Source: Clytia hemisphaerica
Taxonomy: Eukaryota > Cnidaria > Hydrozoa > Leptothecata > Clytiidae
Assembly: GCA_902728285.1 (NCBI GenBank)
Contig: CACVBU010000385.1
Coordinates: 841,038 to 905,037 of the forward strand
Reading direction: 5' to 3'
Length of the DNA: 64,000 nucleotides
In this document: positions 1 to 10,687 of the stretch, one piece after another
How positions within the stretch are numbered: position 1 is the stretch's first letter
Layout of the letters: every line of letters starts with the position of its first letter
Position numbers and translations under genes: made by a program
The notes under the pieces: model-generated
Database searches by the model: none
What the model was told of the DNA's origin: nothing
The model's input: the letters and a program-made list of their open reading frames with translations, nothing else

Positions 1-154
1 TCTTACCTAGGTAACAGTTGTGTTGTAAAAGACAGATCAATTTATGACGTTATTATTTTAACAAAATTTCTGCTGGTGTAATTATTTATTCAAAAGACTG
101 TCTCCCTCTCCCATACGACTAAAGCAAGGTATATATGTTGGCATTTTATACAAC

Positions 155-1084
155 CAGACGATCTCAATCAAACGGAACCGACGATCGAACCAGTCTAACC
201 AAATCGAACGCAATCGACTGATTGAAATTCGATTGTCGAATGCAATCAAATCTCAATCGAATATTACCGCAATTTTCAGATTCAATTGATATTCGATTGC
301 GTTCGATTGAGATTTGATTGCGTTCGATTGCGCGGTGCTGGTGGTTGCGTCATGGTTCTCGTTCTTATTGGCATTGCTTTGCTAACATTGAAGCGCTTCT
401 TTTTTTTGCACGGGAAAACATGAAGTTTTGAACCGTGACCTAAGGATTTGGTCCGAAGCTAGTAAGGGTGGGATAAGAAAAGCAAGAGTTATCATAAGGG
501 CGGAAGGACCAAAGGACAAATTGCCGAATAAGGTCACGTGACGAATCATATATATCCTTTCCATATGGTCGAGAAAGTATGACGAAAGTGGTGGATTGTA
601 TGTTTCCAGGACATCAGAGGGCATCAAACACTCTTCTCTTCTTTGATTTACGATGGAAAATCGGCCTTCTTTAGAGCATAGAGCAATCAAACGCAGTCGA
701 AAGATGATTAAACCGCAATCGAACGCAGTCGAACGACAATCGAATAGACCTTTTTTCAAAGAGGCCACCCTGTTGAATAATTATGTAGTCCAGCAGAAAA
801 ACAATGATAAAACCATGCATAATTATTACAATATGCATGATACAGTAATTATGCATGGCTCTATCATTGTTTTTATGGCTGGACTACATAATTATTCAAC
901 AGGACGTCCTCTTTGAAAAAAGGTCTATGCAGTCGAACAACAATCGAACCAATCGAATATTACTCAGAATTTTGACGTTCGATTGAGATTCGATTGCGTT
1001 CGACAATCGAATTTCAATTGGTCGATTGCGTTCGATTTGGTTCGACTGGTTCGATCGTCGATTTCGTTCGATTGAGATCGTCTG
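155..1084. mobile_element. Foldback-type DNA element with CAATCGAACG-rich arms
   Basis: The two ends are inverted copies of each other: the left end starts CAGACGATCTCAATC and the right end is its reverse complement ending GAGATCGTCTG. The arms, about 155-275 and 965-1084, remain alignable for about 110 bp. They are built from short CAATCGAACG/CGTTCGATTG motifs that are also internally palindromic. The 8-bp flanks (147-154 and 1085-1092) agree at 6 positions, ATACAA in both, which suggests a decayed target duplication. The interior has no recognisable gene, and the open frames at 382-768, 653-916 and 896-1224 are not coding-like. Confidence 0.65.
745..927. mobile_element. Palindromic MITE nested in the foldback element
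   Basis: A 183-bp near-palindrome runs from TAGACCTTTTTTCAAAGAGG to its reverse complement CCTCTTTGAAAAAAGGTCTA. The inner arms, about 773-901, pair almost throughout around a centre near position 836. TA at both ends fits a Tc1/mariner-type TA target. CAATCGAAC-type sequence on both sides shows that it landed inside the larger foldback element. Confidence 0.75.
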
Positions 1085-2062
1085 AATACAAGGAAGTGAA
1101 AATATGAAATAAAATGTTTTACCTCTGGCATAAGAAAAAAGTACATAATCCAAATCATGAATATGAAGAAACAGAATCCAGGAAGAATACCCCATCTCAT
1201 AAAGTCTTTTTTACAACTTCTCATTACTTTCGACCTTTGACTTTGTAGTATTTATCTCGCCATTTGGCTTTCCCAAATTTATTGACCATTTGTATCGATG
1301 TATGCAGAAGCTTGAACTTCTTTTATTTGAAGGAAAGTATTTCATTTCATTTGTTCGCACAACTAGAGATGAGCGACTTATCTTTTCCAATTAACCACCA
1401 GACTGTCAGCGTTCTGCTTTGATGTTTCTTCAGCTGACCAGCTGCCAGCATCCAGGTTTCTTCCTTTTCAGCTTCTGTTTTTCACTATTTTCACCGTTTC
1501 AATAACTGCTTCTTTCACCTCTATTGAGATCTTACTCAAAGTTATTACCAAGGTTACATTTTGGATCTCGGGCACAAAAACATATCTTGCTCTACAAACA
1601 AGTCTATTTTTCTGATAATTTTCCCGCGCGGTCTGCACTGATGGATGCAAGATGGCGGGAGAAAAATTCAATTCAATTTTTCAATTTCAATTTGTTTATC
1701 TTTATGATAGTACGAACGTTAAATATAAATACAAGTCTGGGAATAAAAATATCCTATATGAGGATTTCTAAGTCATTCACAGTTAAGTCTTAAAAACCTA
1801 GTACAAGACTAGTACAAAAAAACAACAACAAAATAAAATTAAAAACTATGGGTAAAGTCAGCAAAATACCAAGTATTTACAGTAGTGTGTAATAAAAGAG
1901 AAAACACTTTAACGAAAGAAAATTTTTTGAATATTAAACTTTAATTAAAGGATTACCAAAATTGAAAACATGATGCATGAAAACTATAAGCGATAAATGT
2001 AGAGAAAATAAAGAACAAACCCTATTGACAACATATACATTATATACATTAAAAACTCTAAT
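1085..2062. other. Gene-free AT-rich spacer
   Basis: I see no conserved coding frame, RNA gene or inverted repeat here. The part next to 2063 probably includes the 3' untranslated end of the minus-strand LINE, but no poly(A) or simple-repeat tail marks its edge. Confidence 0.5.
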
Positions 2063-3148
2063 TTAATCCAATTTCCCAAGCTCTTTTTTCATGAAAGATG
2101 AAAAAGCTGAAAAGGAAAGACTTGCAGATTTGTAGTATTTTCCTTGATTCCAAAATTGTGGTGCATAAAACATAAGCGGATGAAAAGATTGATCATAATG
2201 GATGGTAGCAACATTATTCTTAGAATTTTTTCTTGATATTAAACTGTCTGATTTAAATCTTTGAAATAGATTAACTAAAGCTGAAGGGATGTTATCATTT
2301 AAATACTGATGGACAAGTTTACATGATTCCAATTTAAAAAGTTTATCAGCAGTTAGAGGGTTGAATTTATTGTTATCAATGGATGGACATACATGATCAA
2401 TATATTTAATGCATTTAGAAAGGGTTTCATTAATGATATTTAAACCATTTGTATTAGGAGAGCCCCAGGAAGAAATACAATAGATTAGGTGTGAATTAAC
2501 AAGGCTGAAGTATAGAGATATAAGGTTCTCTCGTGGAAGGAACCATCCTACCTTTCGTAATATACCTGTATTTTGCTTGATTCTAGTATGTAGCCTTTTC
2601 AGATGTTCTTTCCAGTTCAACTTGTGATCAATAACAACACCCAGATATTTTGTTTCGTTAACCTTGTTTAGAGATTGACCTGAAATAGAGACATGAAAGT
2701 TAGCTGTTTTGTTTTCACCAAAGATGATATAGTTGGACTTGGAGATATTTAAAGTTAGTTGATTTGCAACAAGCCAGTCAGATACTTTTTTGAGTTCTGT
2801 ATTTACGAGATTTTGAAGTATTTCAGGATCTGAATGACTCATGAACAGACATGTGTCATCAGCAAACATTGTTTGTGAGAAAGACGAACTTAGTGCTAAA
2901 TCGTTGACATATATCAAGAACAGGAGGGGGCCTAAAACTGAGCCTTGAGGTACACCATGAGAGATGAACCTGGGTTCAGACTTTACATGATTACAGGAGA
3001 CACTTTGTTTTCTCTTAGTCAAGTAGCTTTGAAACCAGGATAGTACAGGGCCTCTGATACCTATTCTATCAAGCTTGTCAATGAGAATTTTGTGATTTAC
3101 AGTATCAAAAGCTTTTGCCAGAGATCCAAAAAAATTGCACATCATCAA
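2063..3148 (-). pseudogene. LINE ORF2 fragment: RT catalytic core and C-terminal part
   Basis: This frame continues the preceding fragment after a frameshift. LAKAFDTVNHKIL contains RT motif A, HGVPQGSVLGPLLF is motif B, and FADDTCLF is the catalytic motif C. NESKYLG-like NETKYLGVVIDHKLNWKEH and a conserved thumb and C-terminal region follow. It ends in a normal stop at 2063. The first residues before FGSLAKAF are out of the true frame, so the start is artificial. Confidence 0.9.
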
Positions 3149-4589
3149 CTTCTTTTTTAGCTTTGCACCTAGCTATAATGTCAGTGAGATGAATAACTGC
3201 AGAAGATGTAGACTTACCTTTTTGGAAACCAAACTGTCCTTTGAATATAATGTGATTTTTGTTGAGAAATTTAGTTATTCTTTCATGAACAATTTTTTCA
3301 AAGATCTTGTCAAAAATTGGGAGAACAGATATTGGCCTGTAGTTTTTTATATCATTTCTAAGTCCACTTTTGAAGAGAGGAGTTACTTTAGCATGTTTTA
3401 AAAGTTCAGGGAAAACACCTGTGGATAGGGAGTTGTTTATCATAATAGCAAGAGGATCAGCTAGTAGATCAGCAATACCTTTGATAATCCGTGTAGGGAA
3501 ATCATAAATATCCTTGGCTTTATTACTGTTTATGTTGTTAAGGTGCGTTAAGACTTCATACCTATTGGTTCGTTGGAAAAAGAAGCTAGAGTTGTTATAC
3601 TGCATCCTAGTAAGGTAGTTTTCGTGTTTAAGAGTTGTGTTTTTAGGAATTTTTTTGAGAAGATTTGGAGCAACCTCTGAAAAGTATTTATTAAAAGCTT
3701 CACTAATCTGATGAGAGTCAGTAAATGTTTTATCTTGATGAGTCATAGTTCTTGGGTAATGATTGGTCTTATTTCTACCAAGGAAGGTGTTGATATTTTT
3801 CCAAAATTTTTTGATGTCATTCTTTGATTGTGTAAATTTGTTTTTGAGGTAGATGAATTTTGCTTTACGTATGTCTTTGTTTAACTCTCGCAAGATCTCA
3901 TGATATTCTTTGAAAATTTGTTGGTCTTTGTCTTTCATAAACTGCCCATATAGTGCATCTTTTATATTTATTTTGTTAAGAATCTTATTGGTCATCCAGG
4001 GGTTTTTTTCTTTTCTTCTTTGATTTTTCGTCAATAGTTTAAATGGGGCATGTATGTCAAATAAAAGATTCATGCCTTTATGAAAAAATTCATACATTAG
4101 GTTAGCATCTTCCATCTGAAGGAATTTGTTGGTGAAGTCAATATTTGAAAGATCTTCCCTAAAGCGTAAGATATCAAAATCAGAGAAGTCTCTTTTTGAT
4201 ATTTTTTTAAATTTTTGTGTTATTTTATTATCAGAATGAGGTACAAAAAGGAAATTTGGCAAATGATCAGTGATATGAGGAATTAAGTTACCACTGATAC
4301 ATTCATTGGAAATGTCGTTATAAAAAATATTGTCGATAAGAGTGCGAGAGTTACCATTAAATCTAGTTGGTTGGATTATGTATGGAAGAAAATTAAATGA
4401 AACCATCTTGTCAAAGAAATTACTTGTGTGACGATGAGATTCACAGTTCATTAAATTTATATTGTAATCTCCCATAATAATAACCTTCTTATCTTCATTT
4501 TTTATTCTTTCAAGAACTCTTTTCTCAAACTCATCATTGAAAATTTGTATTTTGTTATCAGGATGTCTATATACTACCCCTACAAGCAT
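3105..4589 (-). pseudogene. LINE ORF2 fragment: endonuclease C-terminal half plus RT N-terminal part
   Basis: This is the first half of the broken ORF2. Residues 1-125 show endonuclease signatures (YRHP, MGDYNINL, TLIDNIF, ITDHLP). About residues 210-330 form the Lys/Asn-rich linker typical of CR1-like ORF2. Residues about 400-480 hold the RT entry motifs (KVTPLFKSG, NYRPISVLP, FGFQKGKST). The frame is lost just before the first catalytic aspartate block (DFxKAFDTV), where the second frame takes over. It begins inside a domain, so the ATG at 4587-4589 is not a real start. Confidence 0.88.
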
Positions 4590-4995
4590 CTTACAGTCAA
4601 GTTCAATAAAAAGACATTCAAAATCACAATTCTTACCTGTTGATGAGAAAGTTAAATCAAAAGCATGGAACTTGCAATTACCAGGTACGACAAATATTCA
4701 AATAAAACCAGAACCATCAGCAGATCAGGTAAATTTAATGTAAGTGTTTGAATTTAAATTTGAAATAGGCTTTCTGACATTGAGTGTATTTTAATCCAGA
4801 CTCTCTTCCTTCCCTTCCCACAAACAATCGATAAACCAATCGATTGATTCCAGTCCAGGCATGCAGCAGGGGGGTCGTCAGCATGTCACTAGTCCGACAC
4901 TTTCTGGTCCGACAGTATAATAGTCCGAATCTATAAAATAAATTGTTGACGTCAAATACAAAACTGAACGGTTGTCGTCTGAAAAATGCACAAAG

Positions 4996-5352
4996 ATGGC
5001 GGAAAAAATTCAAGAAAATAATCAAAAATCACCATCAATAAACGACTTTTGCAGCCTGTCAAAGTGCATCATAAATGAAGAAAACGCACTAAAAGATACC
5101 CTACAATGCAGGAAGTGCCACCGTTTAGTCCATTATCTTTGTACAGAACTGCCACTTTACCAGATCCAGATATGCTTGTCATACAAATCAAGAAGTTTCC
5201 AGTGTCAAAACTGTACCAAAATCGCGCCACAGGTAATGGAAAGGTATAATTCAAATGAAACATCAAAAATTGAAGGATTCAAAAACGAAATCAAAGCCTG
5301 TGAGAATATAATGAAAAGGCAGGACGAAGAAATAAACCATTTGAAAGCACAA
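4996..5352 (+). pseudogene. Retroelement ORF1, N-terminal part with PHD-like finger
   Basis: Translation from the ATG at 4996 gives a cysteine pattern of CSLSKC, then CRKCHRLVHYLC, then CQNC. This is the C4HC3-like arrangement of the PHD fingers at the start of many CR1/L2-group ORF1 proteins. It is followed by KNEIKACENIMKRQDEEINH, the start of a coiled coil. After residue HLKAQ the open frame enters the inserted TIR element and runs only to 5409. The frame upstream of 4996 stays open to 4972 without another ATG. The protein would bind RNA or nucleic acid in the retroelement particle; this copy is broken. Confidence 0.75.
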
Positions 5353-6708
5353 GACGTAGCAATAAGCAAAAAGCTCGTCCCAAAAAATCTGAAAAATGGC
5401 AAAAAATGAAGTTTTCAAAATGTCAAAAAATTTTATTTAGACATAAAGAATATCATTTCATGAGCAATATGTGAAAAAATCAGAGCAGGAACATGCTCCA
5501 TTGAAAAGTTATGACCAGATTCCCGATTTCCAGGCTAAAATCCCTGGAAAGCTCACAAAAATTAAGATTTTTACAAAATGAGCATATTACTTGTACTTGA
5601 TGCATCCGTTAGGTGAAGTATACAAAGTCTTTTCTCCATTTTTCACGATCGGACATGGCTGTAACGAGGTCTTTGCCACTGAGTCCAGTGTCATCTTCAA
5701 GGATTTGTCGCAGGGTGATGTTCGGTCTACCAACACGTCGATCTTCTTCGGGGGTCCAGGTGAGCAATTTTCCAGCAGGTTCATTATGTCTGATTATGTA
5801 TGAACATAATGAGCATATAAAGGCTACAAAGTAGTTTACCTTACCAAATGTTTTTAAATATTGATAATTTTGAAGTTACTGAAGAAATTAAATCATTTCA
5901 GATGTCCAATGGAGTTTTTTTGGGGTCTAAAATTCTGTTGCGCCGTGACGGAAAATCATAATTTCTAAATAAAATTGAACAAAGCAGAATTTTTTCAGTT
6001 TTTAAATGTTTACAATATTAGACTTATAGGACTGTTGAGAATCACTAAAAGAATTCACTCTAAAACACCAAGGTAATTTTTTAGTGTACTTTAAAGTTTG
6101 CGTTGCGCCGTGACGGAAAATCCAGGTTGGCGTTTTAAAATTATCTTTTCTCCAAAACTTGTTCATCAATCAACTTGATGTTTATATATGACATGTTCAA
6201 ACAAGTCATCTGGTAATATTTAGCTGCTAAAATTTAATTTTAGACTTAGTCATACCTTAGAAATAGACAAGGGAAAAATACTAACAGATTTTTTTTCGAA
6301 AATGTTTCATTCTCATTTTTTTCCAAAAAGGTCCATATTTTTTAAACAGTGCTAATTTTTCAGTATATGATTTTTGATCTTCGAAAATACATGCCTTGGG
6401 AAATATTTAATAATTGTTTTGATGGCAATATGTTGAAATTCGATGAGAATAATACATTATTCATATTTGTGATTTTCATTGTTTCATCAAATTTTAAGCC
6501 AAAATGGGCCATTTATTGACCTTTCAAGAACCAATATCTTTCCAACACATTCACAAAACCCCATGATGTTATATATCATTGAAAGCGAAATTTTTAATAG
6601 ATTCTGAATATCTAATTTTTAAAATCCACAATTTTGTTGGGTGAGAGCTATAGTGCTTTAAGTAGTTTTTTCAACAGCTGGGACGAGCTTTTTGCTTATT
6701 GCTACGTC
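5353..6708. mobile_element. 1,356-bp element with perfect 30-bp terminal inverted repeats
   Basis: Positions 5353-5382 (starting GACGTAGCAATAAGC) and 6679-6708 (ending GCTTATTGCTACGTC) are exact reverse complements over 30 bp. The element splits the ORF1 coiled coil: removing it rejoins KRQDEEINHLKAQ to VNVMVNEMKETMD. No target-site duplication longer than 2 bp is evident. Inside are repeated phrases such as TTGCGCCGTGACGGAAAAT at about 5938 and 6103, and a LINE C-terminal fragment, but no transposase frame. It is therefore a non-autonomous element of unknown superfamily. Confidence 0.85.
5609..5800 (-). pseudogene. C-terminal tail of a second non-LTR RT protein
   Basis: The minus-strand translation reads LTWTPEEDRRVGRPNITLRQ, then ILEDD, then DREKWRKDFVYFT followed by a stop. 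The pattern TWxPxxxRRxGRPxxT, then DRxxWRxxV, is the well-known C-terminal tail of many animal LINE ORF2 proteins. Only about 60 residues survive, carried inside the TIR element, so this is captured debris. It does not belong to either neighbouring LINE. Confidence 0.7.
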
Positions 6709-7359
6709 AATGTTATGGTCAACGAAATGAAAGAAACTATGGACACCAGAATAACCACGCTTGAAAAGAAGATTGAAAGCATCATCGAAAAGAAAGAAGA
6801 GAAAAGACCACCAATGAGCTACGCTAAAATCACATCCAAACACATCGAGAAAAACATTGGAGATGCGATTCGAAAAGAAAAACAGGAGGAGCGGCTGATT
6901 CGATCTACAGCACGCAACCTAATTTTTCATGGGATTGATGAATCGACAGATGAAACTGAAGAAGAAACAAAAATCGAGGACGAAGAATTTATCCATGATA
7001 AAATTATTGGTCAGCGGCTCCATCTGAGGAATATAAAGATTACCGAGACGCAGCGGATCAGGAAATTTACGAAAGAAAGAGAAGATAAAGCGAGATACCG
7101 ACCAATTAAAGTCACATTTACGAACGAAGAGGACAAGAACACAGTGTTGCAAGCAATAACAAAAGAAAAACGCTTTCCTTACCGAGTGACAGAGGATTTG
7201 ACCAAAAATGAAAGACAAATAATCAAAGAATGGTGTAAGGAAGCCGAAAAAATGAATGCTAAAATCAAGGAAGACAACACAAAATGGAAAGTCCGGGGGA
7301 GCCCGCGAAAAAAACTCTATTTAAAAAAGATCATTGTAAAAAGTACGAACGGTTTATAG
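6709..7359 (+). pseudogene. Retroelement ORF1, C-terminal part (coiled coil plus RRM-like domain)
   Basis: From the right edge of the TIR element the frame reads NVMVNEMKETMDTRITTLEK, a heptad-rich coiled coil. A basic region follows with ARNLIFHGIDES, RLHLRNIKITETQRI, RYRPIKVTFTN and RKKLYLKK. NLIFHGI and RPIKVTF are the two RNP-like strands found in LINE ORF1 RRM domains. It ends at a TAG at 7357-7359 next to the TTA-repeat tail. Most of the open frame upstream of 6709 belongs to the inserted element. Confidence 0.75.
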
Positions 7360-7412
7360 AGGCCCATGTGTCTTCACGGTGGCCTGCAAACCTGTAAAGC
7401 TTTATTATTATT

Positions 7413-7922
7413 ATTAAATTTACAATCTAGAAGTCTTTTTTTTCGACGTCACTTTTGTTCAAAAACAAAAGATTTTAGAGTGTCGAATATTGAATAAGGG
7501 TTTTTCACTGAGATAGCAAAAAGAATGCACCTTTTTGCACGTTCAGAATTATGCTATGAAGAGTTGTAAATCACAAACTTTAATTCCAGCCCCCCCCCCA
7601 AAAAAAAAAGAAGGGTCGTAAAAACAGCTAAATCCAATTTCTTGACTCTTGAAAGCCTAAGCTTCCCAAAATTTAAGAAAAGTCGGGTTTAGCCAAGGGG
7701 CCCAAAGTCGGAACTTTCAATTTTTATAAGCACATGGTTGCTTATAAAAGATGTGAATAATACCAAGAAAGGTTGGAATCGCTGATAAACAAAAGATTTT
7801 CTTCTCTCTGATGGCTAAGCAAAGAAATATAGTTTCAACCAGCGATTTGGACCCTCCTATTATTCCCAACTCTTAAATAAAAAAGGTGTTGAAATTTGAA
7901 GAGGGTGGGGTTTCGACATTAT
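7413..7922. other. Gene-free spacer
   Basis: AT-rich DNA with a C9 run followed by an A-run at about 7590-7610. I see no gene or clear repeat structure. Confidence 0.5.
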
Positions 7923-8529
7923 AGGCCACAATCACAAATATAACTTGTGTTCGCATTGTCCGACCGACTCCTAATTTTCCGACTATTTTGAGTTGGAAAG
8001 TTGTAAACTTGTTGGAATTTTATCCAATTCCATCCTTCGCTTCACCCACCATCTTTACTTCAATCACACATTTCATTGTTTTACAGAAGAATTAAATTTC
8101 AAAACATAACCAAGATAATATCCGACCCTTTCCTATACCAGTGGATACCCCTAAAACCTACAACAAAAAAAGGTACCCCCTATATCCTGATAGAGAAAAC
8201 AGTAAGGGCTGAAACTTTTTCTGGTGAGTCTAGGCTACCTATGAATTTCTTCCCTGGCTATGGTATTTTGTAAAAGCTGCTAAGAAAAATTTTATTGCTT
8301 TGTGAAAAAATGCAATTTTAGCGATTTACCCCTTAAAACCTACAAAATGGTTTTCTTGAACAACTTTTTATAAAATAGTCCTTTTGGTCTCAAATTTTGA
8401 ACAGTGATTCACTGAAAAGTTACTAACGCTAAAATTAGATCATTGGTAAATATTTTCAAAACTGTACGTTAAAATCAAATTACACCTTAAAACCTACACT
8501 AATACACCTTAAAACCTGTCCTACTTCAA

Positions 8530-9335
8530 AACGATCTTGATAGAATATATAAATGGACGGATGACAACAATATGAAGCTAAGCTAAATGATATAAAATTT
8601 GAACTCTTGCGCTATGGAAAGAACCATGAGATCAAGACTCAAACAAGCTATACATCACCGTCTGGTGTTGAGATTGAAAACAATGATGTTGTGAAAGACA
8701 TTTCAGAAGCAAATTACTGCAGTAATCGAAAAGGCTAAAAACTTAACATCTTGGATCCTGAGAACTTTTTCTTCACGATCTTTAAATTGTATGATCGTAC
8801 TATATAAATCATTGGTGATACCAATATTAGAATATTGCTCCGTTCTGTGGAGCCCAAATGCAGTTGGTCTCATTCAGAGACTTGAAGATATTCAAAAGTC
8901 CTTCTTATGAAAGATAAATGGCACCCCAAACAATTATTGGGAGTGTCTAAAACAGACAAAAATTTACTCACTTCAAAGGCGAAGAGAACGCTATAGAAGA
9001 ATGTATGTCTTGAAGGTGATGGAAAAGATTGTACCTACTGTAAATGGTATCAAAACCACTGAAAACCCCCGGCTGGGCCGGATGTGTACACTGTCAATTC
9101 CAAAGAACCAAACATCAAAATTTAGAGACAGCACACTTGCAGTGCAAGGTGCAAAACATTTTAATGCTATGCCAAAGAGCATCAGAAACCTCAAAAATAT
9201 TTCTATCGATAAATTCAAAAGAGCCCTGGACACACACCTTAAGTCTATCCCAGATGAACCCCAGATCCATGGATATACTGGGTGCAGGAGAGCTAATTCA
9301 AATTCAATAATTGACATGAAAAATATCTGCTGAGA
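8530..9335 (+). pseudogene. LINE ORF2 3' fragment, copy 1 (CR1/Jockey-like)
   Basis: Degraded plus-strand frames give KWTDDNNMKL, then KFELLRYGKNHE, then WILRTFSSRS, LEYCSVLWSPNAVGLIQRLE and SLQRRRERYRRMYVLKVMEK. The C-terminal end, intact from 9001 to 9333, has LAVQGAKHFNAMPKSIRN and KFKRALDTHLKSIPDEPQ. This is the region after the RT catalytic core of a non-LTR element. At least three stops or shifts lie before 9001, so it is dead. It closely resembles copy 2 (9585-13917). The 3' untranslated sequence probably runs to about 9440. Confidence 0.85.
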
Positions 9336-9778
9336 TTATTTTTCTCTCGACAGATTGATCACACGGAGGCGTGGTTCACCAAGAACCTTACCTGAAGCAG
9401 GATGCTCAAACAACTACACAAGTAACACAAGTAAGTAACCTACAAACATTGATCCCTTGCTCACAACTTACTGAAACTGTAAAATTGCAATTCAGGTGCT
9501 GAACCGTGATTCAATTGATCAAATACTTGCTAGAAATCCATTCCCAAAACAATATTTTGTATTTTTCAGGATTCCATACCCATAATGCAATTGCGCCTGT
9601 TTAGTGGAGGAGTAGCACTATACATTAGAAACGACATAAGTTCAACCTTTAAACCAGTGTTGCAGTATTCAAACGGTGTGAATGAACTGCTAATTGTTCA
9701 CTCCAAGAAATTAAACATGTTGATATCTGTTATTTATCGACAACCAGATGACTCATCTCACGGTCATCCATCAAGATT

Positions 9779-10687
9779 GAGCTTCAGGATTTAATTTTTT
9801 TGTTCATTCTTTTTTAATTGTATAGAGGATGCTTTAATTTGAATTTTGAGCTATCATACATTAGGTTTGAAAAGGTAGTTCGAAAATTATTTTAAAAAAA
9901 CTGACTTTTTTTTAATGTCGAAATTTCAAAAAATCATCAAAAACAGCGAGCAAACTTTTCTCTTGACACTTATCTTCTTTGCACATAAAAATACCAAAAA
10001 ATGCAACTGTGTTCATCAAAACTTGTTATGGAATTTGAGAATATGGTAAAACAAGCTATTCCCATGTAGGATAATATTTTTGAAAAAGCTGAAAAAAAGT
10101 TTTGGAAATCTCCAAGAGTGGTTTTGATGTTATGTGTGTGGTATGTGAGAAAAACTTTTAAAAAATAAATCACCATTCCTCGACTAGTTGCTCAAAGAAC
10201 TTGGGTCTGTATTGAGTTTGCTTGTTTTGGGAATGTTCATGACGTGCAAATAAGATGGAGAAACTGTTGCGGGGAAATATAAATAAGAAAAGAAAGAATA
10301 AAAAAAAACAATAAAATTGTGTTTTTTTACATTTTGTCTTATTTATAGCGTGATTGCTGTTTTTAATGATTTTTTGAAATTTCGACATGGAAAAAAACGG
10401 GACAAGCTGGAGTTTTTACAAGCTCTTATTTGATTTGGTTGGTCGTTAACCAGTAATAAAACAATTTTGTTACTTTTTCTAAAGAACTCGTCATCTCTAT
10501 CACTTCAAATGACCAATTAGTGAAGTATCTTGTAAAAACTCCGGCTCATCCCAAAAAAACTCAGTTTTTTTAAAATAACTTTCAAACTACTTTTTCAAAT
10601 TTAATATATGATAGCTCAAAATTTAAGTTAAAGCATCCTCTATACGATAAAAAAAAGAATGAACAAAAAATTTAAATCCTGAAGCTC
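9779..10687. mobile_element. 909-bp TIR element inserted in LINE copy 2
   Basis: About 130 bp at each end are inverted copies: the left starts GAGCTTCAGGATTTAA and the right ends TTAAATCCTGAAGCTC. The arm similarity resumes further in, with GTCGAAATTTCAAAAAATCA at 9915 against its inverse near 10360-10388. The break between these two blocks of the right arm is exactly where another MITE (10399-10552) sits. No transposase is encoded. No clear target-site duplication is seen. Confidence 0.8.
10399..10552. mobile_element. 154-bp MITE, copy 1 of the GGAGTTTTTACA family
   Basis: The ends GGGACAAGCTGGAGTTTTTA and TAAAAACTCCGGCTCATCCC form an imperfect TIR. A second copy with the same core lies at 46938-47090 in an intron of the large gene. 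It interrupts the right arm of the 909-bp TIR element, so it is the younger insertion. Confidence 0.8.

Larger units (their letters stand above)
2063..4740 (-). mobile_element. Non-LTR retrotransposon (CR1/Jockey-like), 5'-truncated and frameshifted ORF2
   Basis: Two overlapping minus-strand frames make one broken ORF2. The upstream frame (4589 down to 3105, 494 aa) carries the C-terminal half of an apurinic-type endonuclease, with YRHP, GDYN, QPTR, LIDNIF and TDHLP. It continues into the reverse transcriptase start with FKSGLRNDIKNYRPISVLP and GFQKGKST. A shift near 3105-3148 moves into the second frame (3148 down to 2063, 361 aa). That frame has AFDTVNHKIL, GVPQGSVLGPLLFLIYVNDL, the catalytic FADDT and the conserved RT C-terminal region. 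Upstream of 4589 the frame stays readable for about 45 codons and then meets a stop near 4715. The endonuclease N-terminal half and ORF1 are missing, so this copy is a dead 5'-truncated insertion. Confidence 0.9.
4996..7412 (+). mobile_element. ORF1-only (half-LINE-like) retroelement interrupted by a TIR element
   Basis: Two separated plus-strand coding pieces read as one ORF1. The first (4996-5352) has a PHD-like zinc finger followed by a coiled coil. The second (6709-7359) has a coiled coil followed by an RRM-like basic domain. Between them lies a TIR insertion (5353-6708). Immediately after the ORF1 stop come about 40 nt and then a TTA-repeat tail (about 7396-7412), a usual LINE 3' terminus. 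No endonuclease or RT sequence lies between the ORF1 stop and the tail, so the copy looks like a non-autonomous derivative that kept only ORF1 and the 3' end. Confidence 0.7.

Noticed and set aside
653-1224. Several overlapping open frames near the left edge
   Set aside because: They translate the inverted-repeat arms of the foldback element and its MITE; no protein family resemblance.
5591-5834. Plus-strand frames opposite the LINE tail
   Set aside because: The minus strand gives a clear LINE ORF2 C-terminal tail, so the plus-strand frames are shadows.
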